A stretch of DNA of 64,000 nt, from contig QXEO01000411.1 in the NCBI GenBank assembly GCA_007115705.1, forward strand, positions 1,922,001 to 1,986,000, read 5' to 3'. Position numbers and translations under genes: made by a program. Shown here in pieces: positions 12,371 to 21,717 of this stretch (position 1 is the first letter of the stretch; the number at the start of each line of letters is the position of its first letter). The notes under the pieces are model-generated. The model worked only from the letters and a program-made list of their open reading frames with translations, was not told where the DNA came from and did not search any database. The stretch is from Dactylis glomerata. Lineage: Eukaryota; Streptophyta; Magnoliopsida; Poales; Poaceae.

Positions 12371-13332
12371 TGTAACAACTCAGAAATTGTAATCCACTTC
12401 CTATTAATTAAAGTGCCAAATTTTGGGCCAAGATAAAACTTTTTATCTATTATTGCATGTATGCATGTATTTTCTATGATATGTATTTTATGATTTTATG
12501 TGTGTATTGAATTGTTGTGCAATAGTTAGTTAGTTCTAACTTAACCCACAGAAGCATTAGAGAAGAATTATAAGAGCCAAAGAAACCAGAAATAAAAGAA
12601 AGAAAGAAAAAGAGAAGAAAAAGTTGATCTAGAAATTGTTATTGACTACCCCACTTTGGACACTTAGAATAAGAAATCTGTAACTCAACTCAGTGTGTGG
12701 CCAGTTAGTTGAGCTTGACCAAGTTGCGTACTAACTCAACCAAGAAGTTTCAAACCAAAATTCAAAGTGTAACTAAACTCAAACATCAGCCAAAGTTAGA
12801 ATCTGAATCAGTGACCAAACTTCAAATTTGAAATAAGATTTCTGCAAAACATCCTATTTCTTCAGAACAAAAATAGTTCTGGAACCCTTGTCCAATATGT
12901 TGACCACCCAAAGTAAAAAATTTAAAAAATTCGAATTTGAATTTCTTGCGAGCATTGTGTCGAACACCTGGCAGGCAAAAATCGGAGAAATTCAAATCAC
13001 TGTGAGCATCACTGTTCTTCTTCGCTCTAGCCCTGTAGCCATGCTCGTGGACACCTCCGCGGTCGAGCGCAGCTCCCTCTGCCCCGACCCGAGCCGTGAG
13101 AAATGGAGGAGAAGAGGAAGACGCCGCCCGGACCCCCCCTCTCTGTCCCTCTTCCTCTCTGCAAGCTCCCGACCGCCGTGACCTCGCCAGAGCTGACCCA
13201 CAGCACTCCGTCGCCGAGACAGAACCCCGCCAGCATGCGAGCAAGGCCGCCGTGCCCGGCCTCGGCCGTGCACGTCGCCAGCACACCCTGCACCGGCCAC
13301 CCACTGGGCGCCCTTGTCCCCGCCCCTCTGGC

Positions 13333-13340
13333 CTATAAAA
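13333..13340 (+). promoter_or_regulatory. TATA box of element F 5' LTR
   Basis: tataaaaa in the context ggcctataaaaacccccgcc. It is conserved in the 3' LTR at 22681-22688. A CT-rich leader follows, as expected just downstream of a plant transcription start. Confidence 0.65.
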
Positions 13341-13602
13341 ACCCCCGCCGATCAAACGAGCGAACTCACCCCACTCCCAGCTATCTCCCAGACAACTTCT
13401 CTCCCTCCCGCTCGCTCTCGTTCGACGTCGCCAGCCCCGCCGGCGAGGTACTGGACGCGGAAGGCGCCGCCGCGTTCGGCCTCCGTGGAGCAAGCGGACG
13501 CCGGGAATTGGTGGAGTCTCGCCGGAGCCTTTTCCACCCCGCGCCGTCAAGCTCTGCTTCCTCTACGCGCGCTGCCGTCGCCGTCGTCTTCTTCTCTGCG
13601 CG

Positions 13603-13610
13603 CAGGTGAG
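13603..13610 (+). promoter_or_regulatory. Candidate splice donor in F leader
   Basis: CAG|GTGAG, a consensus plant 5' splice site about 270 bp downstream of the TATA box, with the intron starting at 13606. It is preserved in the 3' LTR (GT at 22956). Use of the site is inference. Confidence 0.4.
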
Positions 13611-14440
13611 CTCCACCCTCGCCGTCGAACACGACGCCTGTGAGCCGTTAGATCTTGATCTGTCGGTCGCGTACCGATTCGGGTCACTTAAGTGACCTGA
13701 CCAGTAGGCCCCACCTGTCTGTCCGTTTTAAATATTTCCCGCCCCGGGCGAAGCGGTATCGGGCCGGCCCGTTCGGGTTCCTTCTGGATTCGGCCCAGTG
13801 CAGAAGAATTCGGTCCGATTCGTTTTTAAATTATTTCCCGCCCGTTTGAATTATTTCAAATATGTTTCAGATCTGTTTTTCAAACTTAAATTCCAAGAGA
13901 TTTAGAAATCCATTTCTAGCAAATAAATATGCGTTGGAAATTTTAGGAAATAATCTACCCTCTGAAACTAGTTAGAATTCAAATTGAGTTAGGGATTTAA
14001 TTCAATAAGATTAATGTGACCATAGCCCTATTAATCTTAGGAAAATTCTAGAAAATTATTTAGACCTCCTAAAATTATGAAACTTGGTTTGTGAACTCAC
14101 TAATTAACTCCCCTACTGTTTAGTTCAACCTTAATCAACTCAAACCTTGTTAGTGGTACCAATTAGACCTTAATCCAATCCTAGTTGGTCACATAAAATA
14201 ATAGATCTCTATTATATACCTAGAATTAGTTTTGCCCTCAATACCAATTTACTTAATTAATCCCTCCTCACTTAAACTAGCCCTAATACCCTAGTTTCAT
14301 ACCCATACTTAAAAAAAGTAAACAACACATGGCACATGGTAGAAAATTTAACTTGCACACTCAATGCAAACTTGGAGGAAACCTTGCACCCCAACTCAAT
14401 AAAATCCAACATGAATGCTATTGTTTGAAAACAAGTATGT

Positions 14441-14650
14441 GTGCTTGTTGGGTTGTTAGCCTTGTGTAGTGATTGTGTGCTTTGTGTTTATTCGTTATTA
14501 GACGCTAGTGTTGCTGAGGAGGATATTGAGGGGGAATATTATCAAGAAGAAGAAGACTACCCCGGACACTTTGCCAACCAAGGCAAGCCATCTTTTGAAT
14601 CATACTCCAAATGCCTAGTTTTACTATTGCATTCTACTTGTTTTAAGTAA
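14441..14650 (+). other. Exon-like acidic frame inside F LTR
   Basis: A 69-codon frame with an acidic Tyr-rich stretch (IEGEYYQEEEDYPGHF), preceded by an acceptor-like ttcgttattag. The 3' LTR copy (23791-24000) keeps it open with one Asp/Asn change. It may be a relic or a non-initiating exon. There is no family match. Confidence 0.25.
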
Positions 14651-15935
14651 ATTGCATGATTGAATTGCTAGAGTAGAATGATAGAGGTGTAGTGATATCT
14701 TGTTTAGCAAGAGCATCAAGCTGAGTTTATCAAACCCTATTTAGTGGTATCATTACTCAATGTAGTTGCTTAGTCGCTAATAAAATTGAGGCCATCTCTA
14801 AGAGGAACCCCATTTGAACTTGGTGACTTGAACTTGAACACTTGAATTGGAGACCTCTCATACATGATGGTTTTTATGAAGGAAAATAATCTTGACTAAG
14901 GACTATGGAATGTATTTGCCAAATGATACTAAGTGATGTACTATGTGAGCCAACCATACCGTACGACCACATTACCCCTAAATGGGAAGGGGCTTAGTCC
15001 GTAGCTTGTTTACCCTAGTATGGGAGGCCTTGTATCATCCTTTATAGAAGTACACCGTGCGCGGGTACTTTCGAACCGAGTGGATATTCCATTCATGCAG
15101 CACTCTGCAGCGGGCAAAACTAGGAGTGCCAGAATGGACTCTTGGGGACGGATCCAATACTAGAGTAGACAAGTGAAAGAGTTTGTTTGATTATCTGAAC
15201 CTCGCATACTTTGTGTATGACGATCCGTGGATTTCTCCCGGCAGATGTATCGAATCTTGTGGGTAAAGTGTACCCCTCTACAGAGGTTTCAAAACTATTC
15301 GAATAGCCGCGTCCTCGGTTATGGACAGTTGGCAAGCTGTACTTGACTTTTGTCAAGAATGATAATAATTTATGGTGAACTTGGTGAAGGACATGACTTG
15401 ACTTGACTTTGATGTTGACACACTTGAAGTTCCTCTTTAGTTTGAACTTAGAGAATTAAAAGCTTCTTCTCTACTAATGAACATTCTTGGGAAATAAAAC
15501 TAGCTTTTGCAAATAAACTTAGTGCTTAGTCCACCATATCAAACTTGCATATCTACTTCATCATTTCCTTTGTAAGATGGTTTGCGAGTGCATCCAATGT
15601 ACTCATGGCTGTGTCCCTGGCTATCAACTTGGCCAGACTATGGGGAAGAGTATCCGGAGGCAGGTTATGAAGAGGAGTATCAGAACTAAGATCGTCTCCT
15701 GAGTCGCCATTGCCTGTAGGGTGAAGGCATGGACCCGAAGACGTTATTTCCGCTGCTATATTGTGTTGTAATATGAACTTGGTCACTATGACCATTGTAT
15801 TTGAACCATCGTATTGTAATATCTATGGAACTGGTTACCAATTACGTTATGCGTATCACAACAATGATTCTGGGATTGTGGTGGAATACATAACGGGCAC
15901 TTCGAATTTGTGATAAATTCGCGGGTGTCACAAGT

Positions 15936-15949
15936 TGGTATCAGAGACT
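15936..15949 (+). promoter_or_regulatory. Primer-binding site of element F (tRNA-iMet type)
   Basis: TGGTATCAGAGACT starts three bases after the LTR end. It matches the complement of plant initiator tRNA-Met 3' ends (TGGTATCAGAGC) except at the last bases. Confidence 0.8.
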
Positions 15950-16137
15950 AGGCTGACCATAGGAGACCTTAGTTAGAATGGGCGTTAAATGAAACCTTTA
16001 TAAAAGCAAAGATATAAGTAATGGTTTGAAATTGCTTAGTCTTGTCCTCTCTATTTACAAAGCTTTGTACATGCTTCAGTTTTTGCCTACTTAAAATTTT
16101 GCACACTTGAGATGATCACTAACTTAATCTAATCTAA

Positions 16138-16148
16138 AAATTTTGTAG
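16138..16148 (+). promoter_or_regulatory. Acceptor-like sequence before orf0
   Basis: aaattttgtag is immediately followed by the orf0 ATG at 16149. A U-rich run plus AG directly at the start codon is what a 3' splice site for an orf0 mRNA would look like. Confidence 0.35.
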
Positions 16149-16943
16149 ATGGCCCCGGTATTCACTGAGCAGTACCAGTTGGGCCATGGTGGCAGCCTTT
16201 GTTTCGAGCGCGACCTCACCACCCTGACCTTGTTCCTGGATCGTCTGTATCCGGAGTTCAAGGGAGCCGTGCTCAATGAGCACCCGGATGGAGAGCTACG
16301 GTGGCTTATCAGGGCCAGTTGTCGTGGCAAGAAGGGAGATTTGAGTTCTCCAAGGATCAAGTTTGAGCTTGTGGAGAACACTTGGGCTGATGGTTTGGTC
16401 CGAGGTATGCAGGAGATGCACGCCCGCTTGTGCGGACTGCATGTGGAGGAGATCCAGGGGGAGCGCTTTAGGAACTTTGCTCGGCGTGATGCGGACGGGC
16501 GTCCCGCAAACATGCCAGGGCAAAATGAGCCGAGTACCTATGTCGATCACATGGACTTCTTGCTATACTCCACTCAGCAAGAGGCAGATCGTGCCCGTAC
16601 CAAGGCCAACCTTGAGCACTTCACACTGGTGGAGGCAAGGAGCACTATCAGGATTCTTGCTAGGGATCGCAAGAGTCTTCGCCGCCAGCGCGATGAGAAG
16701 GATCAGATCATTGAGGAGTTGAAGGCCAATGTGGCTGAGCTGACTGAGTACATTGAGAGCCTAGAGAGACACCTTGGTGTGGAGGAAGGCATTGATCTCC
16801 GCAAGGAGGATAATGCCCTCATTAGTGACGAGGATGACTTCATGGAGGACCTTGATGATTCGGAGCATTATGAGGATGCTGGATTCATTGTGGATGATGA
16901 GGAGGAAGACCCCGAGGAGTTTACTTTAAGTCACTTCGTGTAG
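16149..16943 (+). CDS. orf0: extra protein upstream of gag, unknown function
   Basis: 264 codons, fully open. It lies between the primer site and gag, in a different frame from gag. There is no enzymatic motif. Residues 1-140 form a mixed globular part with conserved-looking aromatic patches (FLDRLYPEF, LRWLIRA). Residues 143-210 are strongly heptad-like and charged (RDEKDQIIEELKANVAEL), predicting a coiled coil. Residues 228-258 are very acidic (DEDDFMEDLDDSEHYEDAG, then EEEDPEEF). The architecture suggests a self-associating protein with an acidic tail, perhaps binding nucleosomes or Gag, but that is inference. The start was chosen at the ATG directly behind the acceptor-like ttttgtag. A gene in this position was described in some rice gypsy elements as orf0 (from memory). 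Confidence 0.7.
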   Translation: MAPVFTEQYQLGHGGSLCFERDLTTLTLFLDRLYPEFKGAVLNEHPDGELRWLIRASCRGKKGDLSSPRIKFELVENTWADGLVRGMQEMHARLCGLHVEEIQGERFRNFARRDADGRPANMPGQNEPSTYVDHMDFLLYSTQQEADRARTKANLEHFTLVEARSTIRILARDRKSLRRQRDEKDQIIEELKANVAELTEYIESLERHLGVEEGIDLRKEDNALISDEDDFMEDLDDSEHYEDAGFIVDDEEEDPEEFTLSHFV

Positions 16944-17149
16944 GTGTGAGTTGTATCCCCCTCTATAGTAGACGAGTCGCAATGGTTTGATGTAAACCAT
17001 TTGTAATGTGTGAACTTGTATGTATGATATGTTTGATGCTTGTTGAATGAAATTTGAATTTGGCCCTTAAGGCCTTAGGAAGACAAAAATTGCATCATCT
17101 ATGTTACATTTAAATCTTAGCAATTAGCTTTTCCCTCTTGTCTTACACA

Positions 17150-17161
17150 CGTTATCTTCAG
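17150..17161 (+). promoter_or_regulatory. Acceptor-like sequence before gag
   Basis: cgttatcttcag is immediately followed by the gag ATG at 17162. It has a pyrimidine-rich tract and terminal CAG, parallel to the sequence before orf0. Confidence 0.35.
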
Positions 17162-18295
17162 ATGCCGCGAGCACCCCCACCTCCGAACCCAGAAATGGCC
17201 GAACTGCTAAGGTTGATCATGGAAGACCGAGAAGCAGCCCGAGCTGAGCGCCAAGCTCACTTGGCCACTCTTCAGCAGCTAACCCAGATGGCAATGAACC
17301 ACAACAATGGTAATGGAAATGGCCATGGTGAAGGAGAGAACAATGGCAATGATGATCACCGATCTAAGCTCAAGAGTTTCCAAAACACTAACCCACCCAT
17401 GTTCACTAAGTCTGAAGAACCATTAGATGCTGATGACTGGCTTCGCACCATGGAGAACAATTTGGCAGTCACCGGAGTCGGCGAAAATGAGAAGGTCTTG
17501 TATACCACCCACTATCTTGCTGGAGCTGCAAGAGCTTGGTGGGATAGCACCCGTGCGATGCAAGCCCAAGGGTATGTGATGCCTTGGGAGGAGTTCAAGA
17601 GCAAGTTTAGCAAAGCCCATGTTCCATTGGGATTGATTAAAAGGATGAGAGATGAGTTCAGAAATCTGAAGCAAGGTTCCCTATCTGTGGTTGACTACCG
17701 TGACAAGTTTCTTACCTTGTCTAGGTATGCCCCAGATGACACCAACACCAATGAGAAGAAGCAAGCAAGATTTCTGAATGGACTTCATGATGAGATGCAA
17801 TGTGTCTTGGTCAGCATCCCCTTTGCAGACCTGGAGTCATTGGTTGACTCTGCCATTCAGATGGAAGGCAAACTCAAGCAAGCTGCAGAGAACTGTAAGC
17901 GCCGTATGATGTATCAAGGCAACTCAAGCAACTCCCAGAAGCCAAGGGGAAATCCACCTATGGGTTTCGCCCCTAGACCTATGAGGCCATCTGCACCTGC
18001 TCCGCGCCCCAACTATCCTAACCGTCCGAAGGGCAACAACTTCAATCGTGCACCTCCGAGACCTAATGGCAACAACTTCAACGCCAATACCCCTAGGCCA
18101 GATGGCGCCCCTGTGCTGCCCAAGCCTGGTGACAAGTCTGGTGTTACCTGTTATGAGTGCAGAATCAAGGGGCACTACTCCAATGAATGCCCGAAGAAGC
18201 TGAATGATGCATCCAAGACTACCGCTCCTGCTCAGCAACAGCGCCGTGTAGGAAATGGCAAGAACTATCCACCAAGGAACCAGCCTCACCCTTGA
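17162..18295 (+). CDS. gag: gag of element F
   Basis: 377 codons from the ATG at 17162. The frame is open further upstream, but no other ATG is available. It forms the capsid/nucleocapsid of the virus-like particle. The Retrotrans_gag core (from PLDADDWLRTMENNL through WEEFKSKFSKAHVP) occupies about residues 85-190. A Pro/Asn-rich linker follows, then a CCHC zinc knuckle near residue 330 (CYECRIKGHYSNEC; the Gly usually after the second Cys is Arg here). It ends at TGA 18293-18295. Pol follows in the same frame after only five codons, and its relatives encode Gag-Pol as one ORF, so this stop is probably a CGA-to-TGA or similar transition rather than a designed terminator. Confidence 0.9.
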   Translation: MPRAPPPPNPEMAELLRLIMEDREAARAERQAHLATLQQLTQMAMNHNNGNGNGHGEGENNGNDDHRSKLKSFQNTNPPMFTKSEEPLDADDWLRTMENNLAVTGVGENEKVLYTTHYLAGAARAWWDSTRAMQAQGYVMPWEEFKSKFSKAHVPLGLIKRMRDEFRNLKQGSLSVVDYRDKFLTLSRYAPDDTNTNEKKQARFLNGLHDEMQCVLVSIPFADLESLVDSAIQMEGKLKQAAENCKRRMMYQGNSSNSQKPRGNPPMGFAPRPMRPSAPAPRPNYPNRPKGNNFNRAPPRPNGNNFNANTPRPDGAPVLPKPGDKSGVTCYECRIKGHYSNECPKKLNDASKTTAPAQQQRRVGNGKNYPPRNQPHP

Positions 18296-18310
18296 GGCCG
18301 TCTGCATCAC

Positions 18311-21300
18311 ATGAATGTTGAAGAAGCTCAGGAAGCAACCGACGTTGTGCTTGGTATGTTCCCTGTTAATTCAGTTCCTGCAAGAGTTCTGTTTGATTCT
18401 GGAGCTTCACACTCGTTTGTTACTACATTATTTGTTGATAAAAGTGGACTACAACCAACACCCATGAAACATGCCATGTTAGTACAAATACCTGGGTCAA
18501 CAACAAGGGCTGAGTGGAACTGTTTGGCAGTTCCCATAGAAATTCATGGAATAGCCTTCTTAGCCAATTTGATAGTGTTGGGAACTAAAGGTTTGGAAGT
18601 AGTTCTTGGTATGAATTGGATGTCTTCCCATCAAGGAGTGATAGATTGTGCCAAGAAGACCATCACCATGAAGAGTAGCACTGGAATTGTAGTAAAGCAT
18701 GTGTCAGTTAAGCCACCCCAAATCACCAGATGTCATAAGAGTATCTCAGGGCCAACGATAGAGGAAGTTCCCATCGTCTGTGAGTACCCGGATGTTTTTC
18801 CCAATGAGCTACCCGAAATGCCACCGGATCGGGATATTGAGTTTATCATTGAGCTTATTCCCGGAACGGGATCTATAGCCCAACGACCCTATCGTATGAA
18901 CCCAGCTGAACTAGTGGAGTTAAAGAAGCAATTGGATGACCTTTTGAGTAAGAGATTGATTCAGCCAAGTTCATCTGCTTGGAGATCACCCGTTTTGTTT
19001 GTGGATAAAAGTGACGGTTCCAGCCGACCGTGCACTGATTACCGCAAGCTAAATGATGTTACCATCAAGAATAAGTATCCTCTCCCAAAGATTGATGATC
19101 TGTTTGACCAATTGACTAGAGCTCGAGTCTTCTCGAAGATAGACCTTAGAACTGGATACCACCAACTAAAGATCCGTGCAACGGATATACCCAAAACAGC
19201 CTTCACTACCCGATACGGATTGTATGAGTACACCGTAATGTCCTTTGGATTAACCAATGCCCCTGCCTATTTCATGAACCTCATGAATAAGGTTTTTATG
19301 GAGTTTTTGGATAAGTTTGTTGTTGTCTTCATTGATGACATTCTTATCTACTCCAAGTCCGAAGAAGAGCATGCAACCCATCTGAGATTAATCTTAGAGA
19401 CTCTTAGAGAGCATCAACTTTATGCCAAGTTTAGCAAATGTGAGTTCTGGTTGAAGGAAGTTGGATTCCTAGGCCATGTATTATCAGCTGGAGGAATATC
19501 AGTAGACCCAAAGAAGATCAAATCAGTCATGGAATGGGAAGCCCCTACCACTCAAACTGAAGTTAGAGGTTTTCTCGGATTAGCGGGATATTACCGTAAA
19601 TTTGTTGAAGGGTTTTCAAGCATTGCCCGGCCAATGACCCAACTGTTGAAGAAGGACAAGAAGTTTGAATGGACCCCTAAGTGTGAAGAGAGTTTTCAAG
19701 AGCTCAAGAAGCGGTTGGTGACCGCCCCCGTCCTAACCATGCCCGATATCACCAAAAACTTTGATGTCTATTGCGACGCCTCCAAACTTGGACTTGGGTG
19801 TGTGTTAATGCAAGAAGGCAAGGTCATAGCTTACCTCTCCCGGCAGCTTCGACCTCATGAAGAAAACTATCCAACCCATGATCTAGAGTTAGCAGCCGTA
19901 GTTCTAGCTTTGAAGACCTGGAGGCACTATCTTATGGGTAACCGTTGCGAGATTTACACTGATCACAAGAGTTTGAAGTATATTTTTACCCAGAAGGAGT
20001 TGAACATGAGGCAAAGAAGATGGATAGAGTTGATCAAGGATTATGATCTGGAAATTCATTATCACCCGGGTAAGGCCAATGTAGTGGCCGATGCATTGAG
20101 TAGGAAGCCATGCTCGTTGAATATGATGATCAAAGGGGAGCAACCCATGTTGCACCAAGAGTTTGAAAGGTTTGGATTGGAACTAGTCAGTCGAGGATTC
20201 TTAGCCAACCTTGAGTTTCAACCCACCTTGATGAGCAAAATCAAAGAAGCCCAGAAGGGAAATGAGAGCATTGACGGAATTAAGCGCAGAATTAATTCCG
20301 GCAAGGTGCCAGGATTTGAAGAAGATGGTCAAGGAGTTCTTTGGTATAAAGGACGTATCGGTGTGCCTGCCAACTCAGAATTGAAGGGAGTTATTATGAA
20401 GGAAGCCCATGAGACACCTTACTCCATTCATCCCGGTGGAACTAAGATGTACCAAGATTTAAAGGAACAATTTTGGTGGCATGGAATGAAGCGTGAGATT
20501 GCATCGTTCATATCTAAGTGTGATATTTGTCAAAGAGTCAAGGCTGAACATCAACGTCCTGCTGGATTGCTGCAACCTTTGCAAGTTCCGGAATGGAAGT
20601 GGGAATCTGTTGGAATGGATTTCATCACTGGATTTCCAAGGTCTAGCCGTGGAAATGACTCTATCTGGGTCATTGTGGATAGACTGACCAAAGTTGCCCA
20701 CTTTATTCCTGTCAAGACCACTTATACTTCAGGACAGCTGGCAGATCTTTATCTATCCAGAATTGTTAGTTTGCATGGAGTCCCTAAAACCATAGTTTCC
20801 GATCGAGGAACCCAATTCACCTCAAGATTTTGGAGAAGTTTCCACCAAGCCTTGGGAACCAAATTAGCCTTTAGCACAGCTTATCACCCTCAGACTTATG
20901 GACAGACTGAAAGAGTAAACCAAATACTTGAAGATATGTTGAGGGCCTATGTTCTAGCCTATGGAGCTAAGTGGGAAGATTGTCTGCCTTTCGCGGAGTT
21001 TTCCTACAACAACAGTTATCAAGCCAGTTTGCAAATGGCCCCATTTGAAGCTTTATATGGAAGAAAGTGTCGTACCCCTTTGAATTGGTCAGAAACCGGA
21101 GACAGTCAGATATTTGGACCGGACATTCTGCAACAGGCTGAAGAGAAGGTTCGCATGATTCGTGATTACCTCAAGGCAGCCCAGTCGAGACAGAAGAGTT
21201 ATGCCGACAAGAGACGTAGAGAACTGACCTTCAAGATTGGAGATTTTGTTTATCTTAGAGTATCACCTCTCAAGGGAATGCAGAGATTCCAAGTAAAAGG

Positions 21301-21673
21301 AAAGCTTGCACCAAGATATATCGGACCCTTCAAGATACTAAGCCGCAGAGGAGAAGTGTCCTATCAGTTGGAAATGCCCCCTGAATTGTCTGAAGTGCAC
21401 GATGTCTTTCACGTGTCTTTACTTCGGAAATGTCTTGAAGTTCCGGAGAAGCCCGAAATCTTCAAGAATATTGATCACCGCTCTGTGGATATCAACAAAG
21501 ATTTGACCTATCGTGAAGTGCCTATTCGTATCCTCGAAGAGGCATATCGAACCACTCGAACCCGAAGTATCAAGTTTCTGAAAGTTCAGTGGAGCAATCA
21601 CACCGAAGATGAAGCTACTTGGGAACGAGAAGATTACCTTCAGAAAGAGTTTCCCAATCTTTTCAGTTCTTAA
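18311..21673 (+). CDS. pol: pol of element F: PR-RT-RNaseH-IN-chromodomain
   Basis: 1120 open codons. Aspartic protease: FDSGASHSF, Asp near residue 29. Reverse transcriptase: about 190-360, with FIDDILIYS near 341 as the YxDD-type active site. RNase H: about 480-600 (VYCDASKLGLGC, TDHKSLKYIF, VVADALSRK). Integrase: zinc finger HPGG...CDICQR about 705-740, then the catalytic D, D, E in VGMDFITGF (about 768), VSDRGTQF (about 830) and the Glu of QTERVNQ (about 867). The usual Asp in HPQTDGQTER is Tyr (codon 20897-20899). The C-terminal FHVSLLRKC and a chromodomain-like segment (about 1065-1112, HTEDEATWERED) mark a chromovirus that targets chromatin. The first ATG is 15 bases after the gag stop. 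Translation in this copy would need readthrough. Confidence 0.92.
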   Translation: MNVEEAQEATDVVLGMFPVNSVPARVLFDSGASHSFVTTLFVDKSGLQPTPMKHAMLVQIPGSTTRAEWNCLAVPIEIHGIAFLANLIVLGTKGLEVVLGMNWMSSHQGVIDCAKKTITMKSSTGIVVKHVSVKPPQITRCHKSISGPTIEEVPIVCEYPDVFPNELPEMPPDRDIEFIIELIPGTGSIAQRPYRMNPAELVELKKQLDDLLSKRLIQPSSSAWRSPVLFVDKSDGSSRPCTDYRKLNDVTIKNKYPLPKIDDLFDQLTRARVFSKIDLRTGYHQLKIRATDIPKTAFTTRYGLYEYTVMSFGLTNAPAYFMNLMNKVFMEFLDKFVVVFIDDILIYSKSEEEHATHLRLILETLREHQLYAKFSKCEFWLKEVGFLGHVLSAGGISVDPKKIKSVMEWEAPTTQTEVRGFLGLAGYYRKFVEGFSSIARPMTQLLKKDKKFEWTPKCEESFQELKKRLVTAPVLTMPDITKNFDVYCDASKLGLGCVLMQEGKVIAYLSRQLRPHEENYPTHDLELAAVVLALKTWRHYLMGNRCEIYTDHKSLKYIFTQKELNMRQRRWIELIKDYDLEIHYHPGKANVVADALSRKPCSLNMMIKGEQPMLHQEFERFGLELVSRGFLANLEFQPTLMSKIKEAQKGNESIDGIKRRINSGKVPGFEEDGQGVLWYKGRIGVPANSELKGVIMKEAHETPYSIHPGGTKMYQDLKEQFWWHGMKREIASFISKCDICQRVKAEHQRPAGLLQPLQVPEWKWESVGMDFITGFPRSSRGNDSIWVIVDRLTKVAHFIPVKTTYTSGQLADLYLSRIVSLHGVPKTIVSDRGTQFTSRFWRSFHQALGTKLAFSTAYHPQTYGQTERVNQILEDMLRAYVLAYGAKWEDCLPFAEFSYNNSYQASLQMAPFEALYGRKCRTPLNWSETGDSQIFGPDILQQAEEKVRMIRDYLKAAQSRQKSYADKRRRELTFKIGDFVYLRVSPLKGMQRFQVKGKLAPRYIGPFKILSRRGEVSYQLEMPPELSEVHDVFHVSLLRKCLEVPEKPEIFKNIDHRSVDINKDLTYREVPIRILEEAYRTTRTRSIKFLKVQWSNHTEDEATWEREDYLQKEFPNLFSS

Positions 21674-21704
21674 ATTAGTGAATCTCGGGGACGAGATTCT
21701 TTTT

Positions 21705-21717
21705 AAGGGGGGAAGAT
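21705..21717 (+). promoter_or_regulatory. Polypurine tract of element F
   Basis: aaggggggaagat abuts the 3' LTR start at 21718. Confidence 0.85.

Larger units (their letters stand above)
12371..15932 (+). repeat. 5' LTR of element F
   Basis: 3562 bp, TGTAACAACTCAG...GGTGTCACA. AT-rich U3, then a GC-rich block (about 13020-13630) holding the TATA box and a consensus splice donor, then a long AT-rich stretch with stray exon-like frames (14441-14650 and about 15590-15690). The many frames in the GC block on both strands look like compositional artefacts. Confidence 0.92.

Noticed and set aside
12822..13609. Several long frames on both strands of the GC-rich block in the 5' LTR of F (and the matching 22169-22982 in the 3' LTR)
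   Set aside because: They overlap on opposite strands, lack domains, vary with LTR substitutions and cover the promoter/leader. GC-rich composition explains the lack of stops.
15933..15960. Possible tRNA gene at tggtatcagag or at the ctggcgccgttgcc sites
   Set aside because: These are primer-binding sites, complementary only to tRNA 3' ends; no cloverleaf or internal promoter boxes follow.
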